Of a stretch of 64,000 nucleotides of DNA, positions 46,901 to 57,500 are shown one piece after another. The DNA is from Choristoneura fumiferana (lineage: Eukaryota; Arthropoda; Insecta; Lepidoptera; Tortricidae). How positions within the stretch are numbered: the first letter of the stretch is position 1; each line of letters opens with the position of its first letter. The position numbers were made by a program, and so were the translations under genes. The stretch is from contig NC_133476.1 in the NCBI RefSeq assembly GCF_025370935.1, positions 12,407,411 through 12,471,410 on the forward strand, written 5' to 3'. Below the pieces are notes generated by a model. The model made no database searches and was not told the DNA's origin. It saw only the letters and a program-made list of their open reading frames with translations.

Positions 46901-48516
46901 ACTACTATTAGTGAAAAAGTCAAATAATTAGAAGAATAAATTTAGGTTTTGTATGGAAGTTGAGTCACAAGAAGACTCTATCTCCATACAAAACTGTTTT
47001 TTTTTTAATTTTCTAATTTCAACGTTTTTCCATTTGCATTGTATTAGTAATCAGTAACATTAATGTGGGTTAAATTTTAGTGAAGGAATTTTGTAACAGC
47101 ATGCTGTCAGTATCGTCATAAACATATACTTTTATTAATTAGAAAAGGTCAAAAAAATCGTCGCCATAGTTTTTTGGTTTCCTTACGAGTTTTCTTAACA
47201 GCTTAATGTGTGTAGTACGGACGTTACCTAAATAGGACCTTAAGTACTAACGGGTCCTTTGTCTTTTCACAGAAATATGAAGGCGTATTGAGCAGGACAA
47301 CCAAAATTTTTTCACTGCCTTTAATTACAAAGGCTAATTCAGTTTTATCATTGCTCGTTGAAAACCAAGGTCGAATCAATTACGGACCGTACCTGCACGA
47401 TTTCAAGGTTCGTATTCAATAAATAATTCAATTAAAAATGTGATTTTTTGTAGATTATTCTACGTATATTTATACCATCTTACAGGGAATCCTTAGCGAA
47501 GTAAAATACGATAGCAAAGTGCTAAACGGGACATGGTCAATTACCGGATTTCCCCTAGAAAAAGTTAAAATCAACACAGCAACTAACAATGAAACTGAAA
47601 ATTTGAGTATAGCGGAGGGACCGGTGCTATACGAAAGCCACTTCACTATTCCAGACTCTCAACCTTTAGATACATTTTTGGACCCCACTGGTTGGGGAAA
47701 GGTATTTTTTTTGCGTATTTTTTCATATTTCGGTAAAATGTGTTCGGTCAGCCATTTTATTTTTACATAATTATGTATGTTCGTCAAGAATTGCATCAAA
47801 TTTTTTCAAGAACTATGTAACACCTGCAGCTAACATTGACCTATGTTTGTTTTGCAAATTTAAATAGCAACTCACCTAGGTACTGTACAGCCATGTGTGT
47901 GTTACCGGGTTATAAATTTTGGCCTGCTGCCGTACCTACATACGTCGACACAGTAATTGAATATCTAAAACCACCTTGAAACATATTTTTAGCTCTATTT
48001 TTATGAAGAATTAATTCGAATGAACAAAAATGGTACCATCAGCCAAATATGTGGTCTACCACCCTAAAGGTGATAATCGTTTGCATGTCACAAAACAATA
48101 ATGCCAATAGACGTGTCTGTCAACTTGAAAGTTCGACTTTAGCGACATATCCATTTGATAGGAACTTGTTTAAAAATTGATAGACCACTTACTTGGCTGA
48201 TGGTACCTAATGCAATATTTAATTAACGAGTCACTTAATAGATAGATGGAAGGTGGAACGGCGCAAGTGTGTCGACGCAAAGGAAATATTTTAACAAGTG
48301 GCTCTTTTTTGCATGCAGGGCTTTATTTGGGTGAATGGATACAACCTCGGCAGGTACTGGCCCGGTACGGGGCCGCAGGTGACCCTGTACTTGCCCGGCT
48401 GCTGGCTGCTTCCGCCGCCGACGCAGAACCACCTCCAAATCCTCGAGCTGGAGGAAGCCCCTACTTCACTAACTCTCAACTCCATCGACTACCCTATACT
48501 AGACAGAAATCCTTAG
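34946..48516 (+). CDS. Beta-galactosidase, glycoside hydrolase family 35 (GLB1-like), 12 exons
   Basis: Secreted or lysosomal exo-beta-galactosidase. Exons: 34946-35068, 38682-38845, 39239-39389, 39775-39838, 40079-40173, 40800-40977, 42609-42830, 45989-46107, 46311-46586, 47273-47407, 47486-47701, 48319-48516 (stop TAG). All have GT/AG ends and joining phases, giving 1941 nt, 646 aa (human GLB1 677, GLB1L about 654). Exon 1 encodes a signal peptide: basic n-region MRVRG, a hydrophobic core about residues 11-28, and a likely cut after VQA near residue 30. It ends in phase 0 at a gtgaga donor, matching the phase of exon 2. The GH35 barrel follows: GSLHYFRVP, GPYICAE, VENEYGSY (acid/base Glu203, human Glu188), NSEFYPGW (nucleophile Glu282, human Glu268) and SYDYDAPLSEAG. 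The C-terminal beta domains end with WVNGYNLGRYWPGTGPQ, as in GLB1. Exon 2 has an in-frame ATG at 38691, so gene callers may miss the signal exon. Whether it serves in lysosomes or digestion cannot be told. Introns carry several MITEs and retroelement tails. Confidence 0.95.
36208..36632. mobile_element. 425-bp inverted-repeat element in beta-galactosidase intron 1
   Basis: The left end GAGGGCTATCG with 'gcgctagtgtagcgtgagg' mirrors the right end (complement) GAGGGCTTTCG with 'gcgtcactgttgcgtgagg'. The ends are imperfect and no ORF is convincing. Confidence 0.5.
37241..37450. mobile_element. 210-bp MITE with AARTCAACGCACGTAAAAAG ends
   Basis: Left 'aaatcaacgcacgtaaaaag' and right (complement) 'aagtcaacgcacgtaaaaag' extend to GAGCTC. 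The interior is GC-rich. It lies in beta-galactosidase intron 1. Confidence 0.7.
37867..38512 (+). repeat. Family A dispersed repeat, copy 2
   Basis: Complete order of family A blocks, from 'tagggttccggagcc' and the (CTGT)n run to 'ggcgtgttcgacacgctttt' and 'ggccggttttt'. It ends 170 bp before beta-galactosidase exon 2. Confidence 0.8.
40997..41135. mobile_element. GGGGCTGTTT MITE, copy 2
   Basis: Same element as 1121-1261, with TTA at 40994-40996 and 41136-41138. Part of the left terminus ('caccatccatt') is lost. It begins 19 bp after the donor of the exon ending at 40977. Confidence 0.8.
41281..41376 (+). repeat. Retroelement 3' tail, copy 2
   Basis: 'agatccctttaagggataag' followed by 'ttcgcctttgtacatctctt' and a tail with (CAA)n. 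Sister to 25489-25590. Confidence 0.55.
42340..42557 (+). repeat. Retroelement 3' end with A tail, next to an exon
   Basis: Contains 'gttggcaacgcatctgca', 'gtgttgcagatgtctatggg' and 'ctcttgctcgtttgccatcc', then a run of A. This is a common lepidopteran non-LTR tail. The A run ends about 50 bp before the exon at 42609. Confidence 0.6.
43060..43191. mobile_element. 132-bp TA-flanked MITE (Tc1/mariner-like), copy 2
   Basis: Ends CAGTCAAGGGCAAAGATATC on both strands, flanked by TA at 43058-43059 and 43192-43193. Almost a full palindrome ('acaaaaatatgtatacacg' mirrored). It lies in the intron after the exon ending at 42830. Confidence 0.8.
43471..43855. repeat. 'ttaaccgactt' dispersed repeat with inverted core
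   Basis: Opens 'ttaaccgacttcaaaaaagg' and closes 'ttggagtcggttaaattttt'. The interior contains 'aaaataattttctaccag', 'gagccagcaggagtgga' and their mirrored complements. A piece of it recurs at 61115-61225. Confidence 0.65.
44253..44488. mobile_element. 236-bp MITE with TCGTGA duplication
   Basis: Ends CCAAGGAGCTTATATACAA on both strands, extending to 'actggaggttgaac'. TCGTGA is duplicated at 44247-44252 and 44489-44494. The interior is AT-rich with mirrored 'aaagagatgga'. Confidence 0.8.
45355..45710 (+). repeat. Repeat with three 'attcccac.ggat' subunits
   Basis: Blocks 'atattcccacgggatagg', 'gataaaatctcgaaatcata' and 'accgctgggcttag' repeat about every 105 bp, ending 'cgaaaccgcgggtaaacgct'. 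Related blocks occur in the intron at 57945-58285. Confidence 0.6.
46203..46262 (-). repeat. LINE 3' tail with (CAT)n, copy 2 (reverse)
   Basis: (CAT)n then 'cccagcctatatacgtccca' and 'ctgctgagcacaggc', the reverse of the tail at 29330-29380. It is 50 bp before the exon at 46311. Confidence 0.7.
46756..46896. mobile_element. GGGGCTGTTT MITE, copy 3
   Basis: Complete 141-bp copy, with TTA at 46753-46755 and 46897-46899. It lies in the beta-galactosidase intron between the exons ending at 46586 and starting at 47273. Confidence 0.85.
48036..48203. mobile_element. 168-bp TA-flanked MITE with CCATCAGCCAA ends
   Basis: Ends CCATCAGCCAAATATGTGGTC and (complement) CCATCAGCCAAGTAAGTGGTC, shown here shortened to their shared pattern CCATCAGCCAA..TA.GTGGTC. 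TA at 48034-48035 and 48204-48205. It is in the last beta-galactosidase intron, about 115 bp before the final exon. Confidence 0.75.
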
Positions 48517-48573
48517 CATCGACATTGACATTTTGTTGTTGTTTTGGTGTTGGGGTTTTGGTTGGCATGATAG

Positions 48574-48579
48574 AATAAA
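48574..48579 (+). promoter_or_regulatory. Beta-galactosidase poly(A) signal
   Basis: AATAAA lies 57 nt after the beta-galactosidase stop codon in AT-rich sequence, the normal position for a short insect 3' UTR. Confidence 0.6.
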
Positions 48580-49639
48580 ATTTAAAAATTGTTAAATACT
48601 CGTAATATTAACAGTGTCGATAATTATTATTATCTTGATTGGATGGTTAACTGCTGCCCTAAGAAATGTCGTAAGATAAAGTAAATATCAATCCACCTTA
48701 TTCGACCACCTAGCGGCTAACGGCGTGGCGTGAAAACTTTTGCTACATTTCATTAATGAGTTGGTAGGTACAGGTACTCGTAGGCACTTACCACAATTTA
48801 GTAGAGTCAATAAAATGACCAAAATGTGTGTGCAGTAATAGTAGGAGAAACGAAAAGTGGCGCATAAGTACTGCAAATAAAATATATAATAAGGAAATTA
48901 GAACGATAACAGTTCTGTTCCTCTTATTATCTGTTGTAATAGTTCAATGTAAATGAAATACCTCGTAGGTATTTATTTTTATTCGACTTCTACTATATCT
49001 TGTGTTTTGGTTTGAATTTATTTCAACAAACATAATATAGTATAAAAAGAAACGATAACAATTATATAGATTAAAAAATATCTAAACCCTGTATCTCTCC
49101 TACCCGGGGCATCGTGCCTAGCATCTTGTTATATTATTTAATATTAATTCAACCATATGGAACTACAGCAGCATAGGAACGCTTTTAAAATAAATGTCAA
49201 ACAATTACATAACAATAATATTCTGCTGCCATTGATAATAAGTCTAAATAAATACTTTTTTTTAATATTGATTGTTTCAATTTTTGCATCAAATATTGTC
49301 AATATCAAACCCACAAAAGGATAAAATATCTACCAAAAAAATCATTCAACCAGTTTCGGCCACGTGGCCGGTATATTCAATAGTTGTCATGGGTTGAAAT
49401 AAAGGTCGTTTACATATAAAATATGTACACTCGGGTCGGGGGCATAAATATCTATATCCACTGCCACCGAGTCAAATATTAAACATCATACTTTTAGTTA
49501 ATGGCATAAAAGCCATTAGATATTTTGACGCCTTCCTAACGTACTATATATTTATGACCTTGACTACACTAACACAAGAATTTATATTGGTAACTTTACT
49601 GCAATTAAGAAGGGATAACCATTGGGGGAAAAATGTTCT
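48580..49639. other. Intergenic, no gene seen
   Basis: AT-rich sequence downstream of beta-galactosidase. No convincing ORF or structured repeat was seen. Confidence 0.5.
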
Positions 49640-49815
49640 CGAGTGGCAACCACAAACTGAAAGGCGAAGCATTGGCAGGCCTTCCACTAGGTAGAATGAC
49701 GACATCGCAAGAGTTGCAACCGGTGGATGTTAAAGGCGTGTGCTCATTGTGGCGTTCTAAGAGGGAAGTCTTTGTTCAGCAGTGAACGTTTTCCGGCTGA
49801 TGATGATGATGACAA
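49640..49815 (+). pseudogene. RTE-type LINE 3' end with (GAT)n
   Basis: Frame fragments give EWQPQTERRSIGRPSTR, then a WRSKREV segment. The tail is 'cagcagtgaacg' and (GAT)n. Sister to 53080-53440. Stops in all frames. Confidence 0.65.
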
Positions 49816-49890
49816 ACTTTGTAACATTCCCATACCTAAATGTATTCCTATTCTTTGTTATAATCCTTTTTTACATTTTTATTCCCATTT

Positions 49891-50757
49891 TTAGGGTTCC
49901 GTAGTCAACTAGGAACCCTTATAGTTTCGCCATATGTCTGTCTGTCTGTCTGTTTGTCCATCCGCGGCTAAGCTCAGAGACGTTAGTACTAGAAAGCTGT
50001 AATTTGGCATGAATATACATATCAGTCACGCCGATAGTGGTAAAATAAAATGAAAAAATTTAGGGTAGGCCAGGTAGGTACGAGTAGGTATGTAAAGTTT
50101 TCTCGACTAACCCTATAGCAAATAGTGTAGGGTATCGTTGGATAGGTCTTTTAACCATTGGGGGGTTGCCAGGACGATTTTTCGATTCAGTGATCTGTTT
50201 GCGAAATATTCAACTTGAAACTGCAAATTTTGGTGGTTTTTATTTAAATTGGGATGGTAGTAAGTATATCAAATTTACAAGGAGAATTATAATGGCTAAG
50301 ATTGCTGGAGAATTATTAGTAGTTTATGAGTAAATATTGCAGCCTAAGTTTCGCCATATCTGTCAGTCTGTCTGTCTGTCTGTCTGTCCGCGGCTAAGCT
50401 CAGAGATCCTTACTACTAGAAAGCTGTAATTTGGTATAAATATACATACATATCAGTCACGCCGTCACGCCGACAAAGTGGTAAAATAAAAAAAAATATT
50501 AGGGTACCTCCCATAGACGTAAAGAGAAAAATTTGAAAAAATTCAGGATGGTAGTGTAGTTCAGAAGGAAAACTATAACGGCTAAGATTGCTTGAGAATT
50601 ATTAGTAGTGTAAGAGTAAATAGCAGCCTAAGGTATAAAATATACCTAAACTTAGAAGATTCCGTATAGTATACGGAATAAAAATATTACTTGATTTTTT
50701 TCGTAATGGCTATGGAACCCTATCTTGGGCGTGTTCGACACGCTCTTGGCCGGTTTT
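49891..50757 (+). repeat. Family A dispersed repeat, copy 3, with internal duplication
   Basis: The (CTGT)n and 'cgcggctaagctcagaga' start occurs twice (49930 and 50355). This means two partial family A copies are joined head to tail, followed by one common end 'gggcgtgttcgacacgctct'. Confidence 0.75.
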
Positions 50758-51575
50758 TTCTTTATAAGTATGATGTACCTACTAAATATAATGATATAAA
50801 AGACGTTGTAAAAATACCATGTACATTTACATTTAGTTCGTAAAGCAGACTATGAATAAAGATGCCTTTAGGATATTTGTGTAAAATCGTATACCTAGTT
50901 GATTGAGTTTGCACGCGCTAGTTACAGGCTTATAAAGCTCGTTCCTATGTTACTACATAATTTGCAAATTGATTCCATATAGGTACCTACATACCTATGT
51001 AGCAAGTAATACCTCCTAACTAGAAAGCAGATTATGTACACTTATTTGTAAACATTTTCTAATACCTATATCATTGCGCATTGTAATGTCAATCATAACT
51101 TATTTAATACAAGAGTAATAAATAACTCTCTTATTATTACAATAAGTAGGTACTAGTTGCCGGTAAAAGCATGTGAAATGGAGTCATATCTACCTCATAA
51201 CCTTAGGCACGGGAAATGGTCTATAGAAAATGACCTACTTGTTCAACTCTATATGCAATATGTGTCTTTAGATGTTTAGATATTCTAAAATAAATATAGT
51301 AATATTAGTGCAACGATTCAAAGGTATAACATATAAAAAAACTAGTAAGTGGTTACTGCTGTTGGAAAGCTAGATAATTGAAGGAGGAAAAATTTACTTT
51401 TAAGTCTAGCTATAATGTATGACTTCAACAGGCAGGTTGACCTAGTGTTAGCATGCAACTTGAAAGCGACTTGTCGTTATAATGGCGGCGGCAGGGATGG
51501 TGATCACGCAGTCGGCGCGGCCGCAGCGCTCCGGTACAGTGCGCGTGCACCTCGCCATGCGCACACGCTCGCCAC
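50758..51575. other. Upstream region of the carboxypeptidase-like gene
   Basis: AT-rich to about 51410, then a GC-rich 160-bp stretch (51415-51575) just before the start codon that may be the 5' UTR. It holds two ATGs out of frame with the main ORF, at 51415 and 51482. Their frames run past the main start. Confidence 0.4.
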
Positions 51576-54500
51576 ATGGCGCGTCGCCTGGCGCTGCTTA
51601 CGATGCTGGCGTGCGCGGTCGCCACTTACCGCCCTCCGCCCTATACGTCCGATGTCTCCGAATCAGAATCATTAGACCCATTTGCCGTATGGGACGACAC
51701 TGAGGAGTCGTTTGAAGCAACTCCTTTACCGCGTCCGCGCATCCCGAAACCGACCAAAGTGAGACTTATTAAAGTACCCAAAGTGAACACGACTGTGAAA
51801 AATACTATTAGTGCGGATAAGAAAAAAATAATGAAGACAACGACAATTAACATTGAAAGTCACACTAACATTGTAGTGACAAAGCGGCCACCAGTTAAAG
51901 CCAGTAAAAAGCCCAATTTCGGGCCCGGAGTGCAATACCAATGGGTAGCTGGTTCAGTGGCTGCTGCCGATCGCGTTCCTGACACTCGACAGCCTCCAGT
52001 AAGCACCAGAAGGCCGTCGGCTGTGAAGCGCCGGCCGACCGCTCGTCCTATCCGACGAACAGTGAAACCAACCAAACCAGTACAGAATAAGAAAACAGCT
52101 TGCCCTCCCAAGAGTTCTGGGTGGTTATCCTCATTTTTTGTGGATGGAAAAGTCAAGAAAACACCTAAAAAACCAGCAAAACCAGATTGGTTTGGAGGTA
52201 GGTTACATTCTATTCTGGGTCAATGTACCTACAATTAACTTAGAAATTATTTCATGATCAAAAATGCTGTTAGGTATTATTCATATAAAAAAAATACATT
52301 TTGAGAGTGCTAAGTTAATAGCCCAGATAGAACATTTTTAGTACTTAAAAACCTCTTTAAAGTAATAGACAAAAATCTTAATTAGTAGAACTATGATGTA
52401 AATTAGAACATTGGTATGAATAAACATAGACACCTAACTACTTAACTGAAATAAAACGGAAGTAGGCAGGTCGTAGAAGCGAGCAGCCAATTTGCACACT
52501 TTTTAATCTAAATTACAAAGTTAAAAATATCAACAAGCAACTCATCCAACGTTAATCTAATTAGTTTATTTTTTCAAAGAATAAACATCAAAGTTGGGAA
52601 AGTGAGTTGAAGGATCTACACGGAGACGTTGATGGGTGTTCATATAGTTTTCCGGTTACTATCGCACGTGCAATCAGCGAGTAATGCGGAAAATAATCTA
52701 CGCAGCCGCAGCCAGCCGGCAGGCGCCGGCCGCGCTCCCACACCGTGCGCTATTATTGCCCGATTTCTCGCTAATCAGATCTAACTGTCTCTATCTAAAG
52801 AAACAAGTTAGAAGAGGAGGAATAGTGAGGGTTTATGTAGTATAAAATCGTCCCTGTTTTCTCACGACACTGCTGTCTTGTGCGCCTGCCTCACTGAGAT
52901 GCCTGGTTTCTTTTACGATGCTTAGGTACAGCGACGACTACATAGTATATAAGTATATTATCGAAATCACATTCACTGAAGTTCTTATGCTCTTTTAAAA
53001 AAAATACTTAAGTATTTGAAATTTTGGTATCTTATGATTATTTCCTATGCCTATCATTTTAAAGTTGCCTGGAGGTTGTTGGCCTTTTGGAGAGGTTCAG
53101 AGTCACGCAATGGGCTATAGAAAGAGCTATGCTTGTAGTTTCTTTACGCGATAGAAGATATTTAATCCGGAATACGGAAATTCGCCGACTAACTAAAGTC
53201 ACCAACATAACTGTAAAAATAGGCAAGTTGATGTGGCAATGGGCGGGCCACATCGCTCGAAGATCAGATAACCGTTGGAGAAAAAGTCTTCGCGTGGTGA
53301 CCACGAACCGAAAGACGCAGCGTTGGCAGGCCTCCCACTAGGTGGACTGACGACATCGTAAGTGTTGCGGGGGTTTCATTGTGGCGTTCTAAGAGGGAGG
53401 CCATTGTTGAGCAGTTAACGTCATCCGACTGATGTTGATGGTCATTTTAAAATCACGGTATTTTTTTCTTATAGGCGCACGAAATTTCAACAGAAAACAT
53501 TTACGAAAGTTTAATAAATTTACAAAGTTTAATAAATGAGATAAATTTACAAATTCCTATAATAAATAATAATATTTTTAGTGCCTATATAAAATGATAT
53601 TCAATACCACAAAAAATAAAGACAGGGTTTTTTTCCCCTTTAAACAGCTCTACTTTTAATTACCGTTTATGCATGAATCTGAACCGCAGCAATTTTTAGG
53701 TATTCTTTCTACCATATACAAATGGATTTGGAATCGAAAGTCGTCTTGGTTTGGAGATGGGGGATGGTACGAAAAATCTAAACGGAAAAAGGATACCGCC
53801 ACAACACCCACTACCACCAGTGCTCCCTTAACCACTTCGACCAGTAATTGGTTCCAGACTTTACTGGACTCAGAGGAAGACGATGGCGCTAACATTGTCA
53901 ATGAGAGTAAGTAGGTATTTTACGTTAACTCGGTTTTAATGGAATTATAGTCGTAGCTGCTGAATTGCTAGATATTTAATGAAAGTGAAGATATTTATCG
54001 ACGCCGTCTATCTTACTTTCATGTGGCGTGTGTACCTCAAGATTACCTGAACACAAGTAATTAAATAATATTCATCTTTGATAGCATTAAGATCAATATC
54101 TGGGTGACCGAGCTCCGCTCGGGCTAAAACTCGGTACCAAGCGAAAACCCCTACATATTTACCAAATTTCATTGAAATCGTTGGAGCCCGTTTCCAAGAT
54201 CCCCGAATATATATATATATCTTCTTTCTTGAATATATATATATATATATATTCAAGAATTGATCGCTTAAAGGTATTAGATAGATACTACACGATTAGG
54301 TACTATACTATTAACGAAGTGTTTTTACAGGTACTAAACATTGTAAACCTAGGTATTTAATCGAAAGGGTATTAAAACAGTGCATACAGCTACCCACCCA
54401 CACCATTTTAATTTTCCCTTTCTTTTTTGGTTACAGGTTTAATTTTGAGTTGATATGCTTTGTGCTTTTTTTTTTGTCTATTCTACTATTCTGTTGTTTA

Positions 54501-57500
54501 TATATGTCTACAATGCTGTTGAATATGTAATTGTACCAAATTAAAATAAATAAATAATTTTTGATCTAAGCGTTTTATTGTAAATAAAATATTTGCAAAC
54601 TGTTTTAGAGAAAAAGCCAGCTAAGAAATCTTTGAAGAAAACTTACAAAGGATTCCAGCTGCTAAGGGCGTTTCTCGATGCGCAGTGGAAGGTGCGCGAA
54701 ATGTTGGACCTCCAGGAAGAAGGCCAGGGCTCCGGCATGATATGGTGGACGCAGCCGTCTCTCAATGGCTCAACTGACCTTCTGGTGCCTCCTGATCTAT
54801 TAGTCGATGTCAAAGACTACATGAAATCTTCAAAAATTGTTTTCGATGTAGTCATTCGGGATTTACAGGTATTTAACATCAATATTCTAATGAATGATAG
54901 CAAACTGCCGAAATTGGTAAAGAGAATGTCTTATTTTTGAAGTGTACTAAAGTAAATTTCATTCTATTACGTACCGTAAAGTAAATAAGTAGGGAGATGG
55001 AGTAGATAAATCTCAAAGTTTTAACAATTAGGTAATTAAATATAAACAAATGTCTAGCATTAAACTGGTTTTAAACTAACTCATGACATGAATTAACTGT
55101 CTTTGTCGCATTTTACATTCTCTGTTTTGTCTTCATCTCTTATTGTCACACAGAAAGCCATATCGTATGAAAACCCTCGACTTTCCAAGAAGCAAAGGCT
55201 AGAATTAGAACAGCTGCGTGGGCACCCGATGACCTGGCGGCGTTACCATCGCTACGCTGACATACTCCGCTACTTGGAGTACCTTCAGCACTTACACTCT
55301 GATTTAGTAGAATTGGTACCGCTGGGGCGCTCATCCGAAGGACTTCCTCTAGTGGCTGTAAAGGTACTCACTCCTACTTTTACTAAAGTAATGAACTAAT
55401 GACGAAAACCATCTTGATTTTTTATCGACATTATTCGACAGCTTACCAGTTTGGTTTCCTTTCCAGTAGAAAGGGGTTGGGGTCGTGGTTTCCCTATCAA
55501 GATCAGATTTGAACAAAGAGCATACATTTTATACCGACCGGTCGAGATCCTTGCTACAATTGGTGCTGTCAATCTTTTGTTTCAGGTTTCTTTTCCATCA
55601 AGTGAAACGGAAATAAAAGGATCGAACTCAAAGGATCCGAAAAAGAAGTGGCAGCTGCGCTCGCGCATGAAGCCGGCGGTATGGCTGGAGGCGGGGGTGC
55701 ATGCGCGCGAGTGGATCGCTCCTGCCGTCGCTTCCTGGATACTGCACGCTCTCGTTGAAGGAGAAAACGGTTCAGGTAAGTAAATTAATCATAAGTAACT
55801 ATTAGGCACATGAAAGTTAGAGTAAGTAACTAATACTTATAAAGATGTACAGTCGAACCATTTGATTCCTGTCCTGACCCACCGTAGAAAATCACACAGT
55901 AAATGTTATAATTTAGACCCCGGATTTTTGTCGCAATGTCGTAGGGTAGTTTGGGGAGTAAATGGAACGGTGTTAATTATACGGCTGTGTAAATGATGGT
56001 GATGATGATGATGATGTACGTGAAGATGGTCCCAAACGAAGACCGGCAGATTGCTGATTTGAGACCATTTCTAAGCGTGACATGGATATTTTTATTGCAT
56101 TTTGTTTTTATTTTTACCCATTTTCCCATGTTGTCACGAAGTTTTGTTTCTTACTTTCTTTAAATTAAAATTTAATATATAATATAAAAAAATGTTACTA
56201 CAAATCAAAAAAATTGTTAGGTGCCCGCTCGCTTGTTGTTGGTGTTATTTGAACGTAGATGTTTTTGGATGGGGTGATGGTCTTTGAGACCATTTTTGGA
56301 CGTAAACATCATCATCATCATCATTTACATAGCCGTATTATTTAACACCGTTCCATTTACTCCCCAAACTACCCTATTGTGACGTCATTGCGACAAAAAT
56401 CCGGGGTCTAGTCATAATGAATTCCTTTGTCCAGCAATGCGATGTCACTGACTTTTTCTACGAAAAGGTTCCACAGCGGGTCACGATTCAGTTGGTTTGA
56501 TAGTACTTACGTACGTTGTTTATTATCGCCGTACTGTAACACTTGACTAATTTAAGTTTGTAAAAGTTGTGAATGCGCTAAAGAGTTAGAAACTAGAAAC
56601 AGTCGAAAAACTACCAGAAAATATTCCAACAAATTAATATCCGAGAAAGCAAAAGGCTCTACAATTTGAGTTTTCTATTTGATTCGAGTGTAATTAATAA
56701 AAAAAAACACAGTTTGACACTTACACGTAATTGTGAGAAATAACGACTAAAATCCCGGCATATACCACTTATGTTTATTATATAAAGAACTCTTTTATTT
56801 GTTTGCAAAAATAAAATTACACTTTATAAAGTAGTACATAGGTATATACTTATTTTACTCTGGCAGTAACAATATATAACTAGTAAGTTGCGTTGATCGT
56901 AATTAAAGCTCCCGGTTATTGGTTTGTGCCTGTTAGCGAATAGGTATACGCATTCTAATGACTTTGTCACTCACAGTAAACTACGCCCTAGTAACTTCTA
57001 CTTAGAGCACCGCAATTAGAAATTAGTACTCGTAGAGTAGGCCATTTATAATTTCCGGTTTACCTAAACCGAAGTAAGATTTATTTTTTTATTGTGTTTT
57101 GTTTTTATTTTTTGGCAATGCTGTAAATTTTCATTGATTTATAAATGAATTAATTTGGGTACGGTGAAAAATATTTATAGTAATTATGACATTTTAAAGA
57201 AAAAAATATATTTCGTTAACTTTATGATTTTATTTCTATCTTAAGATGTAAATTCGAATATCTCCAACTATGTAGGTACAGACACCAGTACCAATATCTG
57301 ACAAAACAAGCGTGCATAAATATCTGATACGACTCTACATATTTCTAGGGCCGGCAGGACGTGTCAGATATTTTTGCATGCTTCGCTGTGGCAGATATTA
57401 ACGCTGGTGACTGTACTGTGGTTCAGATTACAACATTTGAAATGTATACCTAATTTAAAAATTTGTACACTACTTTTACGATTTTAGTCCTCAGAACGTT

